This document shows positions 20,368-31,921 of a DNA stretch of 62,000 bases, in pieces (the stretch's first letter is position 1; the number at the start of each line of letters is the position of its first letter). Both the position numbers and the translations under genes were made by a program. The notes under the pieces were generated by a model. That model was not told the origin of the DNA. It searched no databases and saw nothing but the letters and a program-made list of their open reading frames with translations. The DNA lies in the NCBI GenBank assembly GCA_037447655.1, contig JBBHKE010001474.1, forward strand, positions 1 through 62,000. The letters run 5' to 3'. This stretch comes from Zygnema cylindricum. Lineage: Eukaryota > Streptophyta > Zygnematophyceae > Zygnematales > Zygnemataceae.

Positions 20368-22520
20368 GCCGAATACGAGAGTGGGCTTGGAAGGTGGCTG
20401 CATTTGTCGGTGCAGCGAGTCAGCAGGAGATAGCGTTCACGCGAAACGCCAACGAGGCCATAAACTTGGTGGCATACTCCTGGGGCATGACCAACCTCAA
20501 GCCAAGGGATGAGGTAAAGTTTATTTTCAGTTTTCACAGGCACGTATCTTGTTTCGGTTTGTTTAGGTTTTTTCAGGGAGGATTTGAGTGAAGAAAGATG
20601 AGGATTCGGGCTTGTTTAATAAATAATAGTTGTACAACATATTTTTTCTTTTGATTGGTGCGTGTCTCTCTGATTATACTGAAAAAAAGAAAATACCCTT
20701 GCTTAAGATAAATGAAGATTTTGGGTAATGAAAATGCGGGTTTGGTTAAGAAAGATAAAGAGCGGTTTAATAACATTTTTTGGGTTGTGGGTTTCTTTAC
20801 TTTTCAGATAGTACTGAGTGAGGCGGAGCACCATAGCAACCTCGTTCTGTGGCAGGTGGGAAATTTTGTTTCCACCTAGTTTACTTTTTAACGGAGGTGG
20901 TGTAGGAATAAGATAAAGTTGTTTGAGTGAAATTTAGAAAACAAAAATGGAATTTTGACAGGGGCGTCGTGGATTGCGGAGATGGGAGCCACTGTGTACT
21001 TCTTCTTTAAGTGCTTTCATTTTGAGTACAAGAGTTAACACTAGTTATTTGAAGTAACAATGTTGTCTCTTTGAACAAGTTCTAGTGTGGATACTTTGGC
21101 AATTGATGTATAATTATATAAATATATGATATATCGATATACAGATGTACCTATGCTTATATACACAGATATATATGTATATATACATACATTATATATA
21201 TACATATGTCACTAGAGAGAGAGAGAGAGAGTCGCTGTATGTTTCTTTGTTGTGTGCAACATTCGATACTAATAGTTTGAAATATTACAGGTTATACCGT
21301 GGATGTTCCCACGGTATTTGCTCGAGCGCATCATTTTGGCGCCAAAGTCCTATTGGACGCGTGCCAAAGTGTGCCGCATATGCCCTCCAAGCGCTCGATG
21401 TTGATTTTATGGCCGTTTCGGCTCACAATGTATTTTTTTTCTGTTTACAAATCAAATGTGGTAGTTAGTTTGATAAGGTTTAATTTGAGTTGAAGGGGCT
21501 CTTGTTTTTGTTGAACAAGATTTACTAGAGTTAGATGATGTTTGGTTGTAATTATTGTTGGTCTCTACTTTTGTATAAATATATGTGTGTGAGTGTGTAC
21601 TATGTATATATTTAACATGGTTGTTTCTATTTGCTTATGTGTACGCTTAATTCTTTTTATAACTTTTTCTTTTAGTGTATAGTATTTTTAACAATTCTTA
21701 TCTACACTTTTTTTTGGAATAATTTTCCGACGTTATAAACTAATGTTTCGTATTAACAGAAAGACCCAAGCCACTTAATACCATGATCGCATAATGCACA
21801 AAATCGTTTTTTCTGTTTGTTTAAAGATCTTCATTTAGAAAAAAAAAAGTCATTCATTAGATAAAAGGGTTAGTCGTTGTACAAATAGTGATTTTACTGA
21901 TTTTGGAAGTTGGGAATTTCCTGCCATAGATTGTAAAAGTTTGGATTTTTTTAATATACATTTGTTTCTTTATGTTTGTTTTTTTGTATTTGTTTTTGTA
22001 CATTTGTTTTTAGTATATGTATTTTTTCATTTTCTTTGGATGGGGGACATATGTGTGGACCCACCGAAATTGGATTTCTGTACGGAAAACTAAAGATTCT
22101 AAAATCCATGCCTCCCTTTATGTATATTTCTCCTTCAACCTCTCCCTCTATGTTTTTTTCTCAATTTGAATATTTTGTTTTTATTTATTTATTACTTATA
22201 TTTTTTTCTTTTGTTTGGGTGTTTTTGTTGGTTTGTTATTTTTGTTCCTTTTTTATGTTTTAAAATGATTGATTAACATTTTTTTTTTAATTTTTTTGGG
22301 GTTTAGATGGAGGAGAGATGATTCAAGATGTTTTTTGGCAAGAAGCGACTTATGCCGAACCGCCAAACCGGTAAGCAAAAAAAATGAAAACATGGAATAT
22401 GGAAAATTTGAAAAACCTGAAAATGGAAAAACTGAAAAACTGTAAAATGGAAAAACAGAGAAGCTATTTTTATTGCACGTTGTCCATTTGGAGAACGTAT
22501 ACGTAAAAACACTTCACGCT

Positions 22521-22549
22521 ACACACACACACACACACACACACACACT
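22521..22549 (+). repeat. (AC)n microsatellite
   Basis: Fourteen or so AC units in a desulfurase intron. Confidence 0.95.
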
Positions 22550-22903
22550 ACTATATAAGAGTATATGAATGAATATATACACTCATGTAAACATAGTGTA
22601 CACTATATATATACATATAATGTGCGTGTGTGTATGTACACTGTGTATCGTTATTAGTATTAATGCTTTTTTCGCCATTTGAAACATCTTTTCTCCGTCC
22701 TCACTTGTCAAATTTGCGATTGAAATACGAGATTCTATTGGCGGTCTCCTATCGAAAATTGGATATGTGTGCAAGGAAAAAACATGTTTTAAGTGGGAAA
22801 AATAACATTAACAATAATAGCGATACATGGTGCAGTATAATGCAGGTGCTGCGGACGACCCAGAGATAGATGCATCCAACATGGGGACAAAAAATACTCT
22901 CAT

Positions 22904-22905
<2 letters not shown>

Positions 22906-22947
<42 letters not shown>

Positions 22948-22951
22948 TTTT
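22906..22951 (+). repeat. (AT)n microsatellite followed by T run
   Basis: About 16 AT units followed by 13 T in the same intron. Confidence 0.95.
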
Positions 22952-23748
22952 CAATTGTCATACATTGGTCATTTTCAAGAAAAATGCAGCACTAGAACAT
23001 AAGTTGAAAATGTTTTGAAGAGAGAGTTTTTGAAGAGAGGACTCTGGCATTGAACCAGATGGGATTTGACTTCTTTGATTTTTTTCACAATTTTTCTTAT
23101 AAGCATACATTATACTTGTTGACAACTGTCGTTGATAATTGTTGACTTACTTATTTATCTATTTCCGTTGTTATGAAACTGACAGTTTTGAGGCGGGAAC
23201 TCCGGCTATAGTGGAGGTAATAGGGTTGGGAGCCGTGTGAGACTACCTGACGAAAGTTGGGATGCAACGAATTGAACGCTACGTGACAGAAATGGGAAAC
23301 TATCTGTACCAAAATTTAGTGGAGCTCCTCGGAGTCACGGTTTACGGGCCGCCTCCTTCTTTAGATGGGATCGAGAGAGCGGCTCTATGTACTTTCAATG
23401 TGAAGGGGATACATGCGACAGATGTTGCCATCTTTTTAGACTAGCAGGTAAGAAGAGAGAGAGGGGAGGGGGAAGGGGAGGGGGAGGCAGAGGGGGAGGA
23501 AGAGGGAGAGATATTGAAGGGGGCATGGGATTTCTCTAAAAAAAAAATCGTATTCTTTCTTTTCTTTACAGCATGGAATGGCGGCAAGATCCGGGCATCA
23601 TTGTACTCAACCTCTTCATCGACTTTTGGGACTTAATGGGAGTGCTCGAGCTAGTTTATATCTCTATAATACGAAAGAGGAGATCGACATTTTGATTAAG
23701 GGATTTGAAGATACAATCGATTTTTTCTCCAATACGCCCAAATTCTAA

Positions 23749-24735
23749 AGCCCCAAATCTTGAAACTTGTTAAATTTGGACTTCCCAAAGTTCGAGAGTA
23801 TCATTTGATTAAAAAGGGAGGAAGTTTTAACGGAGTGGGCCAATATTAGAGAGATTTTTAAGTGGGTATGTTTAGTGGGTTTTTTCTTAGAGGGTACTTT
23901 AAGTTGGTATCTTTAATAGGCTATTTTAATGGGAATTTTTAATGGGAAAATTGGCATGTTTGGTCGTATTTGGTCGTAACATAGTCGAAAATTTTACATC
24001 ATGTGTAATCTCCTTTTTCTCTCTTATGTCTTTTCCTGTCTCGTTTTATCTTTTTGAAAGACAGAAATGTGAAAATAAAAAAAAGACAAAAAGAGAGAGG
24101 GCGAGTTGCGAAAAGAACTTTTTTGGATTTGCAGCAAAAATTAGCAAAATTAAGTGGAAGAAAAAAAAAAGTCAATGATTTTTTTATCAGAGAAAAAAAA
24201 TGCGGACAAAATTGGTTGAAAGTTGTAATTTTTGGTGCGACTCTCGGCGACCCCCCCAATGCAGTACTTCCCTGATTTCGGCTCCATGTGAAATCGTAGC
24301 GTGTTACTTTGACCCTTGATTTTCGGGGAGACACTATTAGTGGTGTGATTTTTGTGTAAGCACCTCTCACGGTGCATTGTTGTAGGTGAGAAAAATTAGT
24401 ACACGTGGCATTCAGTCATTCGACCACCACTTAGCTGCTTTGACTGTGCATTGCTTAAATAGTTAGATTTTCAGCATAAGAAATCACCATTCACATGAAG
24501 AGAGAAAGAGATAAGGATTTATTGTAGATAAGGACAAACTCTCCATTATTACAATTTGTATTTATCAATATTCCTAATGAAGTACTAAAAGCCTATCTCC
24601 ATCTTGTCTACTCATGTGAATGCCTACCCCTCTTTCCCTCTCCTACTTTATATAATTTCTACTTTTGTGACATTTGTTAGGTCGGGTTTGGATTTCTTGA
24701 TCCTGATCAGATGTACGTGGTCCCAAGATCCCTTA
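23749..24735. other. Downstream flank of the desulfurase; no gene recognised
   Basis: AT-rich sequence after the desulfurase stop with no recognisable gene. Open frames near 24000-24370 have no family features. A copia LTR may begin within 24400-24700, but I could not find a matching partner. Confidence 0.5.
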
Positions 24736-24739
24736 GTTA

Positions 24740-26860
24740 CCCGCAATTACTAACTCTAGAGATGTAGGGTAGAACCAGCCTTTGAGAAGAGGGTGTTCGG
24801 ATATCGTCACCCAAACCGACTTATGTCCTGCCCTTGCAAGCACAAGCAACATCAAAGCAGATGAGAAAAGAGCGATGGCAGAATGGGACATGATGAAAAT
24901 CAGAACCAACAACACGCTGATCAGAGGTCTACATGACAACCGCTTCGCAATGTCACTCGTTGCAAACCCTCTTCACAAGTATGAGACTTATTGGCATCAA
25001 CACGTAAGCTCTCAAGAATGATCGAAGAACCAAGATGTAGAAAACGTTGATGATCACTATATAATAAGACGATATGTTGATGGAGGCTTACACCTTGCAT
25101 TACGCCAACCTCTTGGCCCAAGCTGACTCGGTCGGCTTCACTGCTCCCATGGTCACCAAGATAACCCTTCTCATGCTCTCCCTACCCATTTAGTATAAAC
25201 AGATACCCACATGGCTAGGTTGCTAAGACGCCACGACTTCGAAGTGGAACGGGTTGGCTGAAACTCTTCTTTAACACGACTTCCACACCCAGATCATGTC
25301 CAATCATGAGCTCACCGCAAAAATCTTTGCGTTCGCATCTACAAAAGGAAAAAATCCCAAAAAAGTCAAGGCGAGACAGTACGAACCCCAACAAGAAAGA
25401 AAAAAAGTGTTCCTACTATGATGATCCATGACAAAAAAGAAAAAAAGTGTTAATACTATAACAATCTACAAATGGAAAAATTCCCAAGAAAGACACGCGA
25501 GACAGTACGAATCGTGACAAGAAAGACAAAAGTGTAAATTCCCAACAAAGACACGCGAGACAGTATGAACCATGACAAAAAAGACAAAAGTGTTCCTACT
25601 GTAAAAATCCGTGTATTTTATTTCTGTTTCCCAGAACTACAACTACGACAAACACCACAACAAAGTAGACGAATTGAAACTGAAAAGAAAAGAGAAAGCA
25701 AAGGGGAAGGCGATGGTTCAGTAACAGGCCATGATAGCATCCACCATCTCAATCAACATCAACGATTGGATGGTTGACACGAGCGCATCAGAACACATGT
25801 TATATTGCCATGAGTGGTTTTCAAACTTCAAAAAAGCTTCTCCATCCCGCATATACATGGGTGACAACCACACGTCACTTTGCACAAGAAAAGCGAAAAT
25901 CGACATTGAGGTGTTAGTAGATGGCAGGTTGTTCTCTCGAACAATTAAAGATATGCTCTATGTCCTAAATTTCAGACGCACTCCCTACTCAATCCGAAGC
26001 CAAAGACAATGGGATAATACTAGTCAGGCAAAAAAGAGGGATGATAAAAGTGGTAAGGGATAGCCTTACCATTGTGGAGGGAGAAAGAATGGCGAATCAC
26101 ACCTATCGGCTAGAGTGCAGCCCAAAGCCACAATCGTAAGCCCTCGCAGCTCGCGAGGTGATCCCAACAGATGAGAAGAATACTGAAGCCAAAAGGGAGT
26201 AGGTTACATAGAAAGTGGTTGAGGAACAAGTTGAAACAAACCTGAAAGCCGACTATGGCAAGTCTATCCAACCGACCTACAAACAACTCCACATCACAAG
26301 CGATTGGGTCATCTCCACAAAGACAGGATAAGATATGTATTAACAACAACCTGGCCCGCGGTCTTGGTCTTACCAATGTTAAAGCTTCGACTGAGCCCAG
26401 CCATGGTTGTGAAATGAAGAAGTCTCATCGCCTTCCCTTTTGCAAATTTGGAGGCACGAAGGATACACGCCCTCTTAATTTGATTAATTCCAACGTATGA
26501 GGCCTACATGAGTGCTCTAACAGTGGGATATAATAAATGATCACCTTTCTCTACGATTTCTCTCAAATGACTCACATCTACCTACGTCGTCAAAAGAGTG
26601 AAGTATTCAAACATTTAAAGTTCTTCAAAGCAGCGACATTTAAAAAACACGATGCCAAATCACGTGTGAGGAGTGATAATGGAGAGGAATACTTGTGATT
26701 GTAGTTCATGAAGTTCCTCACAACCGAAGGCATCAAGCACCAACTATCCGCACCTGAAACTCTACGACATAACATCGTTGCCAAGCACATGAATCGTGAT
26801 ATAATAGGATCGTTGCACCTCAAAACAAACCGGACAGAAATAATATGCACAGTGGAAGCT
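24740..26860 (+). pseudogene. Decayed copia gag-protease-integrase remnant
   Basis: Gag-like sequence at 24782-25200 includes EWDMMKIRTNN and TLHYANLLAQADSVGF. The protease core is MVDTSASEHM at about 25769-25800, where the usual DSGA/DTGA is changed to DTSA. Next come the pre-integrase segment KKSHRLPFCKFGGTKDTRPLN (26416-26480, in frame after indels) and the integrase block RVRSDNGEEY (26665-26694) with TEGIKHQLSAPET. The rest of pol is absent. Stops and frame shifts are frequent. Confidence 0.75.
25385..25600 (+). repeat. Local tandem duplications in the decayed gag
   Basis: Blocks of CAAGAAAGACACGCGAGACAG and AAAGACAAAAGTGTTCCTAC recur two to four times at spacings of about 50-75 bp, in the region where a Gag zinc knuckle would lie. 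Confidence 0.6.
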
Positions 26861-27564
26861 TAACCAAACAACCAAATAGTCTCACAATCTCATAACAAAG
26901 TACGTCGACCAAGTATACTTTTATTCAGCTGAAGGCTTTTCATTTTCCTTTTTTCCTTTACAAAACTCTCACTCGTAATCTCACTGTTCTTATTCAATCA
27001 CATCTCTTCTTACTCACTCACATGTCTTTTTCTCACTTCTCACACTTACTCACACTTACTTCTTCCTTACTTTTTCTTTACAATCACTCTTACCTAACTC
27101 TCATGCATCAATATTTCAGACACATGATGCATCTGCTATTCTAGACGCATAATAATTCCTTAATCATACTTTTCCTTAAATAAGAGCTCAAAGGAAGACT
27201 TAGTATGCACGACTTCTTCCACTTACTCGTCAAGTCACTGACTCTACTAACTTCACACGCACTGGAACCTTCTGCGCCGAAACAGAAGTGTCGCCGAACT
27301 TAAACGTGCCGAAACAGAAGTGTCACTGAACTTAAACGTGCGCTGGACTTCAAACCGTACCACGGTCCTATAAATTAAATACCTTACTAACTATACAGTA
27401 CCAAATGACAGCAACCTTAACCAACACTCGAACTAAACAAGACGTAATAAATACTGCCGATGCAAACTGAACACAAACGTGAATTCGGCCGATCCGCAGA
27501 TTCACCCAATAACCTAACATCCCCCTTCTTATTGGAAGAATTGGTGGAAGGCGCAACACCGGAT
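26861..27564. other. No gene recognised
   Basis: Pyrimidine-rich sequence with TTACTCACA repeats near 26990-27080 and two near-identical CGCCGAA...CTTAAACGTGC segments near 27285-27345. Possibly degraded LTR sequence; not assigned. Confidence 0.5.
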
Positions 27565-27823
27565 ACTATGACGGACAGTAGGTGCCAGAATAAAATCCTG
27601 GGTCCGTCAACCCTTTTTGGTATCCCTAACCTAAACTGTTCCATGTCTCCTTTGGACAACCTAGGCAGCCATGGCTGTAACACCCTCTCCAGTCTCAGTG
27701 ATTGCGACAAGTGTGGAGACTTGAGAGAGGAGTTAGAGGCAAGCTGCCTCTACTTCTTTTCTGCCTTTTATTTTACATATTTCAGACCTAGAAAATACCT
27801 AACAAAAACGACTAATTTCTACA
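27565..27823 (-). mobile_element. Reversed family A LTR fragment
   Basis: AGGCAGCCATGGCTG, GAGAGGAGTTAGAGGCA, GACCTAGAAAATACC and the end AATTTCTACA match the reverse complement of the first ~250 bp of the family A LTR. It resembles 16560-16827 more closely than 29460-30504. A polypurine-like CTTAGGGTG lies on the minus strand just beyond the end. Confidence 0.7.
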
Positions 27824-27894
27824 CACCCTAAGTGTGCCATTCCATGAGTCGTTTTTGTAATCGTACGACCAGCTCTATGGGCCGAGTTAATTGA

Positions 27895-28586
27895 GGGTAA
27901 CATTCTATTAGGCGGTCTACTAACATCGTTTATTGGAAGTCTGCTCCATAAGTCCGCTCCATTGTGTCGAGCCAGTGAAAAACATTTCGAAATTATGATT
28001 GGTTCCACATAGTTAGTGTTCACCATTTGAAAATCTAAAAATATTCCTCAAACGGAAAATCTGAACGATAGTATGTGTACCAGCAGAGGTGGTTAATGAT
28101 TCGTACAAAAAGTTTGTGGCTAGATTTTAATTTCGAAAATGGAAATCAAAATTTCAAAACGTAATGACAAATAGATGCCGCAAACTTAGAAGGTTGGTGG
28201 ATATTAGACGGAACGTGCGATGATACTTTCGGTTGACTTCTATCCAGCGTGGCAGGCGCCACAAGGCCTGTACGACGTGTAGGCATATGATCGCTTGTTC
28301 AAAGTTGATATTTTTTTGCTTTCTCATGTGTACCAATGGTACACGACCACTGGGAAGCGACTTTTTGCTTCCCACTGGATGATGTGCGCAATTGCTTCGC
28401 GGATCTCAAAAAATGAAATATCCAATGGTCACGATTTACGCCTACATGATTGGAGCATCCCAACAGCTTTCCAGTAACGATGTTTCGTCTGACAAAAAAA
28501 AAATATGGTGCGGCTCTGTACGTCGCTTTACGAAAACGTACGACATTAGTAACAAACCCCACTTTTCGTCTAATGGAATGTTACCC
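27895..28586. mobile_element. Harbinger-like MITE
   Basis: Left end GGGTAACATTCTATTAGGCGG follows TGA (27892-27894). The right end TCTAATGGAATGTTACCC is its inverted counterpart. The interior aligns with 40762-41505 (TGATTGGTTCCACATAG, AAAGTTTGTGGC, CGATTTACGCCTACATGATTGGA). A further terminus GGGTAACCTTCCATCAGG begins at 28591 after CGA, so another element of this group starts almost immediately. Confidence 0.65.
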
Positions 28587-28823
28587 CCGAGGGTAACCTT
28601 CCATCAGGCGAAAAGTGGGGTAATTTACTAGAGAAAGTACCTTTCCATTCTGAGCCGTACTTTTTTTTTTTTTTACAAAAGATGTTCACAAAAATTCCTT
28701 AATATTCTCCAGATTTTTTGGCAAAAACTTCCACCGCCTAATTTTGAATTTTTGACGCAAACGCCCCTTCTATCCATTACCTAACGACTCTCCTCCGACT
28801 GTCCTCAAGAGGACACTTTGCAC

Positions 28824-28905
28824 TTTGCGCTTACTGGACGCGTGTATTGGTCCACTTGTTGAGGACAATTTGCGCTTACTGGACGCGTGTATTGGTCCAC
28901 TTGTA
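28824..28905. repeat. 45-bp tandem duplication
   Basis: TTTGCGCTTACTGGACGCG occurs at 28824 and 28869, followed by the same GTGTATTGGTCCACTTGT. Confidence 0.8.
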
Positions 28906-28962
28906 AAAGTCAGTGCCGATCCACGATGGACTTGAAGTTATAAACTTACATGTGGCAAACGA

Positions 28963-29459
28963 TGTTTAGATTCAGAAAAAGTGGCCATAAGATCGATCAA
29001 TTACTAACATGAAGCTTAAGGAAAACAACTTTCTATATAAGAAAGCATGGGTGGATTACTGAACAAGGAAAAGATAGATTATGCACACGACAAAATATAA
29101 CCACTTATTGCCAAAATAGCAGTAGGGAAAATTGGAGAGAATCATTCAGTTGATTGATGATGAATTTGTTCAATGTAAGCATGAGTACATTTTATATGTG
29201 TGGTTGACGTAGGTACTACGCTACTTGTGTATCACGTAAAGGATTAAACTCCTAACTTGTGAACTACATAATTTTAATCAATGGTCACAGTTCACTACGT
29301 GACATTCACTCAAAATTTGCGATCACTTAACTTGCTGTACAGTACAAGTAAACGACTATGTTTTTTCAAATGTTGACGTCTACGTAAAGTTAACTTGACT
29401 TCTACGCAAATGTACCTTCACGTCTATTCAACCGTACATGTAACTAACAGATGTCCGGT
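28963..29459 (-). mobile_element. Outer copia 3' LTR, left part
   Basis: Begins TGTTTAGATTC and aligns with the LTRs at 240 and 39740. It breaks at GATGTCCGG where the nested element starts and resumes at 35904 with TCCGGTTGATTC. Confidence 0.85.
29455..29459. other. Target-site duplication, left copy (TCCGG)
   Basis: TCCGG directly precedes the nested 5' LTR and is repeated at 35904-35908 directly after its 3' LTR. The uninterrupted relative at 40229-40234 reads ATCCGGTTGATTC, confirming the empty-site sequence. Confidence 0.9.
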
Positions 29460-30504
29460 GTAGAAACTAATGGTTTTTATTAGTATTTTCTAGGTCTGAA
29501 AAGAAATATAGAAGCCGAGGCAGTCTATCTCTAACTTCTCTCTCCAACTCTCAAACTTGTGGCAGTCACTGAGAAGATGGAGAGGAAGCTAGAGCCATGG
29601 CTACCTTGGCTATCCTGAGGTTTACGGGGATTTTATATTAGAGTTTATTTATTTAAAAGGTATGTGCCGGCGGCAGGATTTTATCCTTGTACCTACCGGC
29701 CGGCAGACAGGAAATAGCCGGTAGCCTTAGCCGTTAAGTCTAGGATTAATGTTACGTAGTATATAGTTTGATAATTACATAAATATGTATACGTAAGATA
29801 ATTCATTTAACTATAACAGATTACGGGATACATAGATCCGGTAATATATAAAGTACGGATTACAGTACGGACTAAAATCAATACCGCGCATTTGTTTCGT
29901 AAGTGAAACAAATACCGCGCATGTATTTATTACGGCTAAGATTAAATCCGAATTTAATCGGACGGCCGGGATTAGCGCCGAGATCGCGGAGGAAGATTTC
30001 GGCGGTTTGTGGCCATCGCCACATCGGATGACGCGTGGCGAAATTCCGTTGGATTGTGGAATCTCCGGAGATTACGGCACCGAATCCGGATTTGACATGT
30101 GTCGACATTTTGGCCATGTCGTACAATGTCCGTACCTAAAGTACACCGGCAGCTGTACTTTTGCGTACGGAACTCAATTCTGATTGGTTCCGTACACCAG
30201 TAGATAGATTCTGTGAGAGAGATAGGACTTAGAAAAATTAGAAGATAGGACCCCCTCTCCCAGAGAGCCTCTGTACAAAAGGTCAACTTTGACCCTCCAT
30301 AACTTACTGCTCAGGGGAGCAAATTCAGAGATTCTTTTTGCTATCGACTCAGGGGAGTCTTGCCTTCACAGGGGTGCAGGTGGTCAGGGTTTTTGTCTGC
30401 CAGGGTGGCAGTTATTTTTGCTGAAACACAAAGGGGTCAAGATTATCCTAGAGGCTTCTTGGAAGCTGTCTACTCTGAGGACTTATGGAGGTCTCAGAGT
30501 TTCA
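29460..30504 (+). mobile_element. 5' LTR of nested copia
   Basis: 1045 bp, TGTAGAAAC ... GTTTCA. It contains a GCCGGCGGCAGGATTTTATCC...CCGGCCGGCAG palindromic area near 29668-29710 and paired GCGCATTTGTTTCG / CGAAACAAATACCGCGC inverted blocks at about 29886-29920. A TATATAAAG at about 29845 could be a TATA box. Confidence 0.95.
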
Positions 30505-30519
30505 GGTTATGGGCCCACC
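30505..30519 (+). other. Half-tRNA-type primer-binding site
   Basis: GGTTATGGGCCCACC directly follows the LTR's terminal CA. It is complementary, over all 15 bases, to the anticodon stem-loop of plant initiator tRNA-Met (GGUGGGCCCAUAACC), as recalled. Drosophila copia and yeast Ty5 are known to prime from a tRNA-iMet cut in this loop. The usual plant site TGGTATCAGAGC is absent here. Confidence 0.85.
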
Positions 30520-30568
30520 CTCTAGGGTACCAATCTTTAATTGAACTGGCTTCATATAGTGGGAAAGT

Positions 30569-31921
30569 ATGATGATAGGAGCTCTATGCGAAAAAAGGTT
30601 TTGGGGGATAGTGAGTGGACGGTTGGGGCGTCCATCAAGTCTTGGAATTCCTCCAGGGTTTGGAGGAACCAGATTCACCAGGAAAGAGGACCCACCTTCA
30701 ACGGAGGAAACAAAAGAAGGAGAGGTGGTGGACAAAGGAAAGGAGAAGGAGACGGCCACACCAATAGCAACTGGTTCGACATTCATGTCACCTATTCCGA
30801 GGAATGAGGAGAATGATACTGAAACCTGGGACTTCAACAATATGGCGGCAAAGCACTTCATCCTACGCCATCTCACTCAAGGACTTGCATGTCCTCATTT
30901 GCAGGTAAAAAGAGCATCCGATCTTTAGATGGCTCTCATAGAGATGTACCGAAGTGGTACGATTGAGCAACAACAGTTGGCTGATCAGAAAGTTAAGGAG
31001 TATGTATACAAAGCGGGAAATATGTTGGATTTTTGCAATGAGCTTGCTACACTCTTCATGGAGCTAGAGAGTGCGGGAAAAGATTTTAATGAAAAAGAAA
31101 AAGTTAACTGTTTACTGATGAAGTTACCTGATGAGTTCGTGAACATAGTTTACCGTGTGCAAGACTTGCCTGACTCAAGGTGGATATGGAACTCAGTGGT
31201 AGGGATGATTCTCGTTCAAGAGAATACAATTGAGATCCGAAGGGGAGGAAAGAGTGGCCAAGCCTTGGCAACATCGACTGATTGGAGGAACAGGGATTCC
31301 CGAAAACCGGTCGGAAACTATAGGAGTAGGGAGCAAAAAAAACAGGCCAATGAGTTCGAACCAAGGGCTCCCAAAGGTCTATGTCATTTTTGTAAGAAAC
31401 CGGGGCACTATATGGCAGAGTGCACTAAGCTAACCGAGCTTCGATTAAAGGAGGGGCAGACCGGTGGTACCCCGAGAGGAAAGAAAAAGGCCCTTGTCAC
31501 ACAGGTACTTGAGGCTGAATCCGAGGACGAGGACGATGAGCTCCTTTTGGATGAGGAGTTGGAGGCGAAAAATGAGGTCAAAATTCCACGAAGGCAGAAA
31601 TGTGCTTACGGTGGATTGAAAGGTGAAGCAGGCTGGATTGTAGATTCAGGTGCCTCCATGCACATGTGTAAGGATAGACACCTGTTCACTAAGATAAGAA
31701 AGATTCCCACCGTAGAGATACAGTACGGGGATGGGAGGATAGTCACCACTACTCTTGTAGGATCGGTAGATCTAAAAGTGTTAGTAGAAGGAAAGACATC
31801 CATATTAACATTCTCCGATGTATTGTTTATTCCGGAGCTGAACAAAAATCTTATCTCTACATCAGTATTACATGATAAGGGTTTTTTTACTAGCACTAGG
31901 GAAGGAGTCTTTACCAGCTAG
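30569..31921 (+). CDS. Nested copia Gag and protease frame, one in-frame TAG
   Basis: A single frame runs from ATG 30569 to 31921 but has TAG at 30926-30928, between FILRHLTQGLACPHLQVK.. and ALIEMYRSGTIEQQ.., where copia Gags usually have Trp. Downstream are the Gag helices (LADQKVKEYVYKAG, FVNIVYRV), a CHFCKKPGHYMAEC zinc knuckle (31382-31423, C-X2-C-X4-H-X4-C) and the aspartic protease core IVDSGASMHM (31636-31665). A lysine-rich stretch follows the zinc knuckle, then an acidic stretch. The frame ends at TAG 31919-31921, while homology continues in the +1 frame. The exact Gag start is uncertain, as another ATG lies at 30566. Confidence 0.85.

Larger units (their letters stand above)
14593..23748 (+). 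pseudogene. SufS/NFS2-like plastid cysteine desulfurase, degenerate
   Basis: Exons match plastid group II cysteine desulfurases (PLP enzymes that take sulfur from cysteine for Fe-S cluster assembly). Pieces in order: 14593-14772 (DFPILN); 19670-19803 (HPLVYLDSVATSQKP, NSNVHKGV); about 20368-20513 ([20 protein letters not shown]); 20808-20855 (VLSEAEHHSN); about 21291-21432 (GAKVLLDACQSVPHMP); about 22040-22115 (CGPTEIGFLYGK); 22307-22370 (GEMIQDVFW); 23186-23447 (FEAGTPAI); 23572-23748 ([12 protein letters not shown] with the catalytic Cys loop). Lesions are TAG at 14770-14772, a frame slip near 20375, a one-base frame loss near 21385, loss of the PLP Lys region before MCGPT, TGA at 23238-23240 and TAG at 23442-23444. 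Several splice sites are weak. The first intron holds a copia element. I judge it non-functional. Confidence 0.85.

Noticed and set aside
11292-23444. Alternative genetic code with TAA/TAG read as Gln
   Set aside because: The PDR gene uses only CAA/CAG for its many Gln residues and ends at TAG in the expected place. The nested copia pol also ends at TAG. The stops cluster in genes with other lesions, and the copia gag TAG replaces Trp.
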